From: Luzula sylvatica
Taxonomy: Eukaryota; Streptophyta; Magnoliopsida; Poales; Juncaceae
Reading direction: 5' to 3'
Length of the DNA stretch: 64,000 bases
NCBI GenBank assembly: GCA_946800325.1
Contig: OX326958.1
Location: forward strand, 22,766,414-22,830,413
Shown: piece after piece, positions 55,980 through 64,000 of the stretch
Layout: every line of letters starts with the position of its first letter
Position numbering within the stretch: position 1 is the first letter of the stretch
Notes under the pieces: model-generated
Databases searched by the model: none
What the model saw: the letters and a program-made list of their open reading frames with translations, nothing else
Told to the model about the DNA's origin: nothing
Made by a program: the position numbers and the translations under genes

Positions 55980-56735
55980 TCGTACTCATTCCGAACATAA
56001 TCCAGCCTTGAACTAACGAAACCAACACATTCAACGCGCAACCCGAGATAATCGATTAAAATCAGAAACTGGTGATGAAATTCAATTCTGATCAGCAACA
56101 CAAAAAGCCAAAATCAGCCCTCCTAAACCGATAATCGATCCATGTTATTTTCTGTAATGACATCATAAACTCGTAACAGAACATGAACATAGGGCCCAAA
56201 CATTCCGAACATAACTCTTATCTTTAACGACCCAAACTGAACGCGCTCAACGCCAACGCGCATCCCAAGAGAATCGAGTAAAAATCAGGAACTCGTGATG
56301 AAATTCAGTTCAGATGGGCAACCAAAAAAAGCCAATATCAGCCCTCGAGAATCAAATCGTCCTCATTTCGAACATAATTCAGCCTTGAATTAACAAATCA
56401 AACACATTCAACGCGCATCCCGAGAGAATCGATTAAAATCAGAAACTGGTGATGAAATCCAGTTTTGATCGGCAACCAAAAAAACCAACATTAGCCCTCG
56501 AGAATCAATTATCTACTCATTCCGAACAAAATCCAACTTTTAACTAACGAAACCAAACACATACAACGGGCAACCCGAGCCGAGAGAATCGATTAAAATC
56601 AGAAACTGGTGATGAAATCCAGTTCTGATCGGCAACCTAAAAGAGGCAGCATCAGCGCCTCGAGTACTCATTCCGAACATAATCCAGCCTTGAACTAACG
56701 AAATCAAACACATTAAACACACATAGCGCTCGATA
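55980..56735 (+). repeat. Tandem array of ~155-bp units in Helitron
   Basis: Five units beginning cattccgaacataatccagc at about 55988, 56198, 56365, 56518 and 56668, each with gagaatcgattaaaatcaga and ctggtgatgaaat. Spacing narrows from 210 to 150 bp. Confidence 0.85.
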
Positions 56736-57404
56736 TCAGAATCATCAAGAGCTCAAATCGTCATGGTCAATTTCGCAGGGAATGAATAAACAGTCAAGGA
56801 ACAATCTGAGCCCTGGAATTGAGAAACAAAATGATAATTGGACAAAAATAGTAAAGTTGTTTTAGAAAAAGTAATTACCAAGTTGGAAAGGATGATTGTG
56901 GGGAAACATTCGAAGTATCGAAGAAGAATCAATGCGTGTTTCTTGGACCAAATGATTTCGCTCCATGCATCGACGCACATCCCGCCACTCGAGCAGCCAT
57001 GGGACCCAGCATGAACAAATCAATATCGTCTCCCTTTGGCCTTGACTCCTTCCTTAATTCTTCCCTACGGAAAAAATTTCAAAGTTCAAAGCCAAATTGT
57101 AAAAAGAAAATACAAAATGTGTTTGCAAGTGTATCAAGATAGAAATTTGGACAAAATGTGTTTTCAAAGTTCAAAGACAAATTGTACAAAATGAGTGTCT
57201 TCGTGAAGCTAGCACACAAAATTGGTCTTTTCTGAAATCCCCAACTCCTGGCGAGCAGATTTGAGTGAGGAAAATTGCCTCCAGCACACAAAATCAAACA
57301 CAATTCCTTGATAAACGAACAAAATCGATATAAAAAAATCACGAATCTAAAAAATAACACTCACCATTACATTTTTGGAGGTGAAGCAAATGGAAGAAAA
57401 TCGC

Positions 57405-57510
57405 CTCTTACGTCGGTGTTTTTTCCCTCGTCTCGTCTAGGGTTCGGCGCGCGATCAAATCTGGCCCGTGAATGAGCAGCCGCGCGACTTTCCACCGTGA
57501 CTCCATGGCT
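57405..57510 (-). pseudogene. Possible captured first exon
   Basis: Minus strand: aaaccctag leader motif, ATG, then MESRWKVARLLIHGPDLIAR before a splice-like gtaag (57408). Locally GC-rich, unlike the rest of the Helitron. I do not recognise the protein. Confidence 0.35.
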
Positions 57511-57924
57511 AGGGTTTCATCTCCATCGATGCCGCCGCTTTTTTTTTTCTGATATATGGCATGGCGAAAATGAGGAGAGAGAGACTGAAATATAAGCAAA
57601 TAAATACAATATTAGATGGGCCAGGTAAAAATTGCAGAGAACAAATTTCAGAAATAGCAAGCAACTAACATCTTTTTACAAAGTTATTTTTACAAAAAGA
57701 GTGACGTGGAGGACTGTAAAAACAGCAATTTTGTTTACTTTATACCCAACATTAATAATTCAAGGAGGACTTGGCAAATCCACACAGGGATGCAATTGCA
57801 ATTGTTATGTGAGTTTCTGAATTTATTAGTTCTCTGTAATTCATCATATGGTGGATTATTTAAAACTCACTTTTTTTCTTTATTTCGTTTGAAAATCTGA
57901 AGAGGGGGGGGGGGGGGGGGGGGA

Positions 57925-58080
57925 ATCGGCTTATGATGACATTGTTGAGCTTAGCCGACCCGACCCATATCAACCTATGGGGTCACGATTCTCCGCCGAG
58001 ACGGCCCACCTTTAGACTAGAGGAGCATGTCTGCGTGACATGCTTGATTCTTGACATAAAGTACGGTTCATTTTTTCTTA
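57925..58080 (+). pseudogene. UBP12/13-like fragment, copy B
   Basis: Counterpart of 22145-22310. It has a G20 run (57904-57923) just upstream where copy A has a short G/C stretch, and a 20-bp deletion after gacattgttgag that breaks the frame. Clearly non-functional. Confidence 0.6.
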
Positions 58081-59703
58081 TATTATAATATAATTCAGTA
58101 AATGTAGTAATAGTAATATTGAATGATAACACTTTTATGCAGATTGAAAAAATAATATATTTTGAACTGCCAGAGACGATTCACATTGCGTGTCGGCACT
58201 GCAAAGTGCACGAGCGGTAAATTTTCAAATGTGTACTATTTCTTAATTTTTTTCTACTATTTCCTACAGCTATTATTGATTTTTTTTTTCAATTTTAGGT
58301 CACGTATCAGAAGATCGTGTTGACCAATCAAAAAATACAAACTTTTAAAAACACTAGCAGTCCTCAGCGGATAAAATCTCGAGTTCAGCCCACCATAGTG
58401 GAGAGAGTCTAGGGCTAGGGTTAGCAGCATCCGGACTGATGTCTATTGTAGATCGCAATTTTGTAGTTATTTCACACATTGTGGGTCGGTTCTTTGAGTC
58501 CGGATGCACACATTTATTGATCACCTCACATATGGTTTCAAGTTGAGCTCCATGAAAACCCTTCAGAGTTGGATCTAGCAGCTGTTTTATGTTTCTTCCA
58601 TCATCCAAATATTGCATCGCCTACAGTTTAAAAAATCATAAAAAAATTGTAATTACAAGATAATTTTGTGCAGCGTTAGCCTGAAATATTGTTTTACGTT
58701 CTGCCCAATTTATCATATTGTCATAATTAAGTAAAAAGCCAGTTCACTAACCCAATTGAGAAGCGAGGCTCCTCCATCTTCTTGTCGAGGCAGTTTGCCA
58801 CTTATAATTTCCAAAAGAACGATGCCAAAATTGTAAATATTCATTGCACATTCAGCTAAAACCGACTCCTGGTCCAGTTCTCCATCTTTATGCATGTTCC
58901 GCTTCCGAATGACTTCTTTCCATACACTCATATCGGTCATCTGCAACAAGAAAATTAATAAGAATATAATGATTCGGTTAGTTTCAGATGATTAATACCG
59001 TATATATTAAAAGTGTGTGCGAATATAGCAGCCCAAGAACATTAGTATACCTTGGCAGCATAATCATCGGTCAAGAAAACAGTGTTCGATTGGAGATATG
59101 GGAGGGCAACCGGAGGGCTAAGATCATGGTGCATATGTAGGAGACAATACGACATTCCCATTATTATTCTCATCCTCACTTCCCAGTTTAGATGTTCAAA
59201 TTCTTTAACTGCACATAAATACTAGTTTAAAATTTAAATTTTGATTTATGAAAAAAAGTTTAATTTCCCCTGCTACCGTACTATTTTAGAAACAAATTCA
59301 ATGTATCCACTATGGGCATGTTTGATTTGAGGGATTTTGAGGAATTTTAATATACGTGGATATATCAAATACATGTATTTCATTATACATGTATTTGATT
59401 ATACATGCTAGTTGTTTGATTCTCAAATCAAATCCATGTATTTGATTCATACAAATGATATTAATGATGTTGTAAAATTTTAATATTTGAAGCAAAGAAA
59501 TAGTAATTAAATGTTACAAGCAATTAAATAATAGTTAAATAGAAATAAGACTTATACCATGAAATTAAATTAGAATTTAAATATAAGAACACCAAAACAA
59601 ATATTCGTTACACAATATTACAAAACTCACAATTTTTTAATATAAAATATTAGCAAAATAAACAAAATCTGAAAAAATTCCACAAAAATTACAAGTACAA
59701 CTA

Positions 59704-60906
59704 TTAATGAATTCCACGATTTTCCCACATTTGTTTCATTATGTCTTCTCTTATTGCGACCCATTCTCGAGTTTCATCTCGACGCCCTCTAGTAGTTGTT
59801 GCCCCCCGATATTGAACTTCTTCATTTTGTTGAAGCATAATTTCGTCTTCATCCGGCACTAAACTATCGAATCCACTAGAAATTATATAATTATGAAGTA
59901 TACAACATGAAAGTACGATGTCGACTTGAGTAGGCCACGGAAAGAAAGGTCTTGAAGTTAGAATTTTAAACCGATTTTTCAAAGCACCAAAGGCTCGCTC
60001 GATCGTAGTGCGCAAAGATGAATGTCTATGATTAAACAATTCTTTGTCGGTTACGGGTGGATTGTCAGAAAATTCTTTCAAGTGATATCGTACCCCCACG
60101 AAACGGTGAGATGAATCCAGGTCGTGTACCATATCCTGCATCGGCCAAATAAAATTTTCCTTCTGCAAGGAGATACCGTCACCATCCGCCCTTTCAATTG
60201 CACTTGCAAGCACTCTTGAATCATGAGCCGAACCCTCCCAACCGGCTAGAACGTAAGTAAAACGAATATTAAAATCCACTGCAGCAAGAACATTTTGAGT
60301 GTAATGTGATTTACGACCCATAAATGCACCCGCTCTTTCTCGTGGAGGCCTCGCATGGATATGAGTTCCGTCAATGGCACCAATACAATTGTTAAAATAC
60401 GGTGCATACCTATAGTTATTTAGAATCACCGGAGAAGTTTCGGTGGTGGGTGGCTTGATATATTCATTTCTCAACTCCCCAATCGCTAACAAGACATCAT
60501 GAAAATACCGACTAACGGTATGGCCGGAACGGATGAAATGTCTCTTGATAACCCTATTCCTAACATTGTGACCAACCGTATGCAAAAACATCGCAACTTG
60601 CTCCTCAACCGTCACTGCATGCCTATCACACAATAATTTTAAATTTCGAAGCTTGGCACATAAGCCCAAAAATAACTCACTCCTCATACGAAACAATTCG
60701 AGACACGCAACATCGGAATCGTAGATGTTTCTTCTGAGATATGCACTTCGTTGCTCTGATTGGTCCCTTCTTACTTCGAGTGGAATCGGTGTCATCCTTT
60801 CTTCTTTTCTTTTTCGTATGCGATAAATCATCCAGAAAGTAAATAAGAACAAATGAGCGGCTATTCGCTTTTTGCGATTATGTTCCTCGAACATATTGCA
60901 TTGCAT
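59704..60906 (-). CDS. PIF/Harbinger transposase (DDE_Tnp_4), locally frame-scrambled
   Basis: 400 residues, open throughout. N-terminal helical part, then the nuclease fold: first catalytic Asp in NCIGAIDGTHIHARPP (about residues 171-186), GWEGSAHDSRVLAS (about 225), GVRYHLKEFSDNPP (about 279) and the catalytic Glu in TTIERAFGALKNRF (about 310). In this family the second Asp sits in a ADAGY motif about 47 residues before the Glu. Here residues about 250-275 read ENFIWPMQDMVHDLDSSHRF, but the +1 frame of the same bases reads FYLADAGYG and then RPGFISPFRG. Two compensating single-base changes (one lost near 60175, one extra G in the G5 run near 60097) explain it. The protein therefore probably lacks a catalytic residue although the frame is open. 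Confidence 0.9.
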   Translation of the reverse strand: MQCNMFEEHNRKKRIAAHLFLFTFWMIYRIRKRKEERMTPIPLEVRRDQSEQRSAYLRRNIYDSDVACLELFRMRSELFLGLCAKLRNLKLLCDRHAVTVEEQVAMFLHTVGHNVRNRVIKRHFIRSGHTVSRYFHDVLLAIGELRNEYIKPPTTETSPVILNNYRYAPYFNNCIGAIDGTHIHARPPRERAGAFMGRKSHYTQNVLAAVDFNIRFTYVLAGWEGSAHDSRVLASAIERADGDGISLQKENFIWPMQDMVHDLDSSHRFVGVRYHLKEFSDNPPVTDKELFNHRHSSLRTTIERAFGALKNRFKILTSRPFFPWPTQVDIVLSCCILHNYIISSGFDSLVPDEDEIMLQQNEEVQYRGATTTRGRRDETREWVAIREDIMKQMWENRGIH

Positions 60907-61755
60907 TTTGTAGAAAATCTACAAACTTAGCAAAACAATCTAATTAATTAAAAGAGTAATTCACACAAAAATAAGTGGCTCAATCAAGATGTTTGAAAAT
61001 TAAGCTAAATCAATGCATGTTTGAAACATAAAAATGGCAGTGGCTAATTAATATTTGAAACACATAAATGACAGTTGCTTAATTAATGCATGTTTGAAAC
61101 TTAAGCTAATTGCATTTCATGGCAGTGGAAATTAAGTTAGATACAAATTAAGTCAATTGCTAATTGCATTTCAGGACAGTGGAAATTAAGTTAGATACAA
61201 ATTAAGTTAATTGCTAATTGCTAAATTGGGACAGCGAAAATTAAGCTAAATCAATGCAGTGACTAATCAGGGCAGTGGAAAATTATACACAAATTAAGCT
61301 AATTAGGACATAATTAACATAAATAACACAAATCACCTAAATTAGAGGTAGTTCGACAGTGAATCTCCTTTCTTGTAACTCCACGGTAAGCTCCTTCTTG
61401 TAGAAAAATGTTGGAGCTAGTGAAGAGCTCTAGGAACTAGTGAAGAGAAATAAGAGAACTAGCAAAATGAAAAGAAACCAAACTAGCGAAGACGAAGAGA
61501 GAAAATAATCAAACTGTTGGAGCAGAGCTTGGACGAGAGTTTTTGGTGAAGAAAAAGAAAGAAAGGTAACGTGTACAAGGAGCTCTCCTTCTTCTCGCTT
61601 GTAATACAGATTTTTTTGAGGGATAACAAGATACAGGGATTTCAGAGCTAGAATACAGTACACTAACAAAACAAACATGGGATTTGACTCATATCCTGTA
61701 TTTTGAAAGACAAATCCATCAGAATCCCCCAGAATCCCTCAAATCAAACATGCCC
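60907..61755. other. PIF element non-coding part
   Basis: Contains imperfect tandem repeats around aaattaagctaa/ttaatgcatgtttgaaac (60990-61290). No second gene recognised. Confidence 0.5.
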
Positions 61756-62017
61756 TATTACAAAATTTGAGGGGCGTAGGTACAAATTGGCTTACCGTGA
61801 AGGTTATCATTTAGCGTTCCGTTAGGTGCATACTCCAAAACCATCAACCTCATAAACGGTTCTTCTTCCTCGCAATATCCGACAAGATTGACAAAGTTCT
61901 TATGGTTCACTCTTGACAGCATATCTATCTGTAAAAATAAAATACCTAGTGAGAGATTTATCTTTCATAATATTTTTATAGTGCTAGTTGGATATATTTT
62001 CGGAATGTCATCACAGC

Positions 62018-62140
62018 AAAACCATTTAATTATACACTTAGTTTAATTATTCTATCTTTTCCTCATGATCTAATTTACCTTTATTGTAATTTTGCAGTAC
62101 CACCAGTAGTAATATACAATGATGAGTGGACATGGGACTA
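62018..62140. other. Breakpoint segment
   Basis: 62018-62105 matches 29039-29114; the last 35 bp up to the LTR are unassigned. It joins kinase copy 3 to the Copia element. Confidence 0.6.
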
Positions 62141-62427
62141 TGTTAACAAATATGAATTGTAAAATGTTGATTAACTATAATTTCTTAACAGTGTGTTATA
62201 CATTGGGATGGACCTCTATTTATAGAATCCATATGTCTACCTAATACTAAGTGGGTCCCACAATCTGTGGTGTACAAATGACCACACTAACTATATTCAT
62301 TTCACTCTCATACATTTGATCCTACTGTACATAACGGCTATATAGTAATAACATCATTCTTCAGTTTATCTGTAGCAGTTGCTGATGATCAGATGCTGCG
62401 GAAGATCACCATAGAGTATCTCTAACA
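62141..62427 (-). mobile_element. Copia 3' LTR
   Basis: 287 bp from TGTTAACAAATATG to GAGTATCTCTAACA, with inverted TGTTA/TAACA ends. On the minus strand it follows the polypurine tract GAGGGGGGC (62428-62436), directly after the pol stop codon. The other LTR is beyond the window. Confidence 0.8.
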
Positions 62428-62434
62428 GCCCCCC

Positions 62435-64000
62435 TCAAGCTGGAGGTGGGTACACAACAAGCTTGGATCGTAGAAACTCGAACCGGTTTGATGAAAGCGC
62501 TTTAGTGAGACCATCAACAAGTTGGTCTTTCGAGCAGATGAACTGAACAGTGAGTTGCTTGGATTGAACTCTCTCTCGTACCAGATGGTAGTCTATCTCT
62601 ATGTGTTTCGTCCTCGCATGAAAAACAGGATTGGAAGCTAAGAACGTTGCTCCCAGATTATCACACCATAGAGTAGGAGCAGACATGACTGGAATGGCAA
62701 GCTCATGAAGCAAGGAGGTGAGCCAGATGAGTTCAGTTGTGGCAGAAGCCATTGCTTTGTACTCGGCTTCGGTACTGGACCTCGAAACAGTCGGTTGTTT
62801 CTTTGAGGACCAAGAAATTAGATTGTTGCCAAGATATACACAAAATCCAGTCGTCGATCGTCTGTCATCTGGGCATCCGGCCCAGTCAGCATCGGAGTAG
62901 GCATGAAGAGAGAGAGAGGAAGCTCGAGTGATCATCAAACCATGGTGAAGGCTGCCTTGGAGATATCGAAGAATGCGTTTGGCGAGGCTGAGATGCTTGT
63001 CAGTGGGTTGTTGAAGAAATTGACTTGCTTTGTTCACCGCAAAAGCAATGTCTGGTCTGGTAATGGTTGCATACTGCAGGGCTCCAACTAAGGATCGATA
63101 AGGTTGAGGATCTGGAAGTAGCTCTCCTTGGAATTTCGACAAAGCATCTCCAGTGGCCATGGGTGTATTGCATGGCTTAGCATCCTGCATGTTAAACTTG
63201 ATTAATAGATTTTGTATGTACTGAGATTGAGATAAGTGAAATCCTAGTTTAGTATGAGTGCATTGTATGCCTAAAAAATAATTGATAGGACCTAGATCTT
63301 TGAGTGTGAACTTTGTGTTAAGATTGTGAATTAAGGTGTGAATAGCTTGCGTATTATTTCCAGTAACCAGGATATCATCCACATAGACTAGAATCCAGAT
63401 AATATAAGTGCCATTATTCTTGATGAAAAGAGTTGTATCAGATGTACATGGTGCAAATCCAAACTCATGAAGTGTAGTGCTAAGTTTATTGAACCAAGCT
63501 CTAGGAGCTTGTTTTAAACCATAAATTGCTTTGCTAAGTTTGCACACATAAGAGGGAAAATCTGGATTGATAAAACCTGGTGGTTGAGCCATGTAGACAT
63601 CTTCTTCTAATGTGCCATGAAGAAAAGCATTGTTGACATCCAGTTGATTGACATTCCAACCCTTGCTAGCTGCAATAGATAAAACAAGTCGTATAGTATT
63701 AGGTTTAATAACTGGACCGAAATTTTCATCAAAATCTAATCCAAATTCTTGTGTAAAACCCCTTGCAACTAATCTAGCTTTGTATCTCTCAATGTACAAG
63801 GTTTCATCATATTTTTTCTTAATCTTATAGATCCATTTGCAAGCTACAAGGTTTTGATTATGGCTAAAGTCCATGTAGAGTTGATTTGCAAGGCATTCAA
63901 CTTAGCATCCATGGCTGCTCTCCACTTAGGATCCTTGTTGGCAGTATGAAAGTTAGTGGGTTCGATTATGGCATCTGACGAAGATACTTCAGCTGACAAA
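62435..64000 (-). pseudogene. Ty1/Copia pol, RT and RNase H, with frameshift
   Basis: The open part 62435-63874 covers the reverse transcriptase ([37 protein letters not shown], catalytic YVDDILVTGN) and RNase H (SDADWAGCPDDRRSTTGF, SSTEAEYKAMA, RTKHIEIDYH), ending YPPPA. The upstream part ([16 protein letters not shown], 63880-63940) is in another frame; the join STWTL / [10 protein letters not shown] near 63868 needs a one-base shift, so this copy is broken there. Integrase, protease and gag lie outside the window. The encoded enzymes copy the element RNA and degrade the RNA strand in cytoplasmic particles. Confidence 0.9.

Larger units (their letters stand above)
53806..57755 (-). mobile_element. 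Helitron inserted in locus B
   Basis: On the minus strand the 3' end is a hairpin (cccgcgcatttgcgcggg), then gagaag and CTAG (53806-53809) and T. Locus A shows the empty site gatagta|taattcaagg, so the insertion is between A and T without target duplication, as for Helitrons. The 5' end, read on the minus strand, begins TTAATGTTGGG, not the usual TC. The 3.95-kb body has no Rep/helicase; it carries a GAT microsatellite, two tandem arrays and GC-rich exon-like DNA at 57400-57560. Confidence 0.8.
59314..61755 (-). mobile_element. PIF/Harbinger element
   Basis: 2,442 bp with terminal inverted repeats starting GGGCATGTTTGATTTGAGGG at both ends. Flanked by TAT at 59311-59313 and 61756-61758; locus A shows a single TAT at the empty site (ccactattac). 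It encodes one transposase gene. The usual second PIF gene (Myb-like ORF1) was not found; the other 850 bp has only an 82-codon frame of no clear content. Confidence 0.9.
50282..62018 (+). repeat. Locus B: duplicate of the 15.4-25 kb composite locus
   Basis: 50282-52350 matches 15370-17440; 52370-53805 matches 19748-20867; 57756-58350 matches 21966-22555; and 58354-59313 plus 61756-62018 match the kinase gene in the same order and orientation as locus A. The copy lacks the 17441-19747 stretch (Helitron end, arm-1 UBP fragment, 178-bp array). At 52352-52370 the junction holds ggcaaatggtttggttt, also the start of the MITE 130 bp downstream. The copy ends abruptly in kinase intron 4. Confidence 0.9.
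58354..62018 (-). pseudogene. MDIS/MRH1-like kinase copy 3, broken
   Basis: Keeps the last four exons only: exon 8 at 58354-58620, exon 7 up to 58940, exon 6 around 59053-59210 and exon 5 at about 61797-61929. The intron between exons 5 and 6 is split by the PIF element at 59314-61755. Exons 1-4, with signal peptide, linker and membrane span, are missing; the sequence stops in intron 4 at 62018 and joins a segment also found at 29039. Intron 7 has an extra ~29 bp (58693-58721). The remaining exons are nearly identical to copies 1 and 2 (one LPRQ for LPQQ change seen). It cannot make a receptor. Confidence 0.85.

Overview
The window is nuclear DNA of a flowering plant, very probably a eudicot. 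It has AT-rich intergenic DNA, GT-AG introns, plant-type gene families (CAMTA, MALE DISCOVERER/MRH1-like receptor kinase, SWD2-like WD40, UBP12/13-like peptidase) and a dense, nested load of plant transposons: L1-type LINEs, Copia, Gypsy-type LTRs, Helitrons, hAT, PIF/Harbinger, MULE-like and CACTA ends. No bacterial, organellar or viral gene set and no rRNA or tRNA gene was seen. The species cannot be named from the sequence.

Layout. 1-5.2 kb: a possible Copia leader, palindromic TTCGAA repeats, two hAT-like elements filled with CCCGAA hexamers, and a two-exon gene of unknown function (3612-4941). 6.3-11.0 kb: a nearly complete L1-type LINE with one stop in ORF2. 11.0-25.9 kb: a large inverted repeat whose arms each carry a truncated, LRR-less MDIS/MRH1-like pseudokinase gene and a UBP12/13-like fragment; arm 1 is split by a gene-fragment-carrying Helitron, and the spacer holds a ~178-bp tandem array, a SINE and a LINE-derived insert. 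26-31 kb: a MITE, a Helitron end, a decayed Copia gag and a CACTA end. 31-38.3 kb: a probable MULE-like element containing a decayed LINE followed by an open 197-codon frame, plus two more Helitron ends. 39-42.5 kb: a hAT-like element with a perfect 8-bp target duplication, a young 1.5-kb LTR element with no pol, and a LINE remnant. 43.4-46.0 kb: a CAMTA gene cut off after CG-1 and TIG. 46.2-50.2 kb: a 0.43-kb direct repeat bracketing a hAT-like element that was split by a solo LTR. 50.3-62.0 kb: a second copy of the 15.4-25 kb composite locus, hit by a hAT MITE, a Helitron, a PIF element with a scrambled transposase and, at its end, a Copia element that runs off the window.

How it fits together. 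The window is mainly a record of serial insertion and duplication. The 15-25 kb and 50-62 kb copies act as mutual empty-site controls and date several insertions relative to each other. The only single-copy host-type genes are the unknown 3.6-kb gene and the truncated CAMTA; the kinase is present three times, always without its LRR exons. The feature of greatest biological interest is the kinase inverted repeat, which could fold into a long double-stranded RNA and feed small RNAs against the parental MDIS/MRH1-like and UBP12/13-like genes. That function is inference; the structure is visible. Coordinates of exon edges and repeat ends were read by eye and may be off by a base or two.
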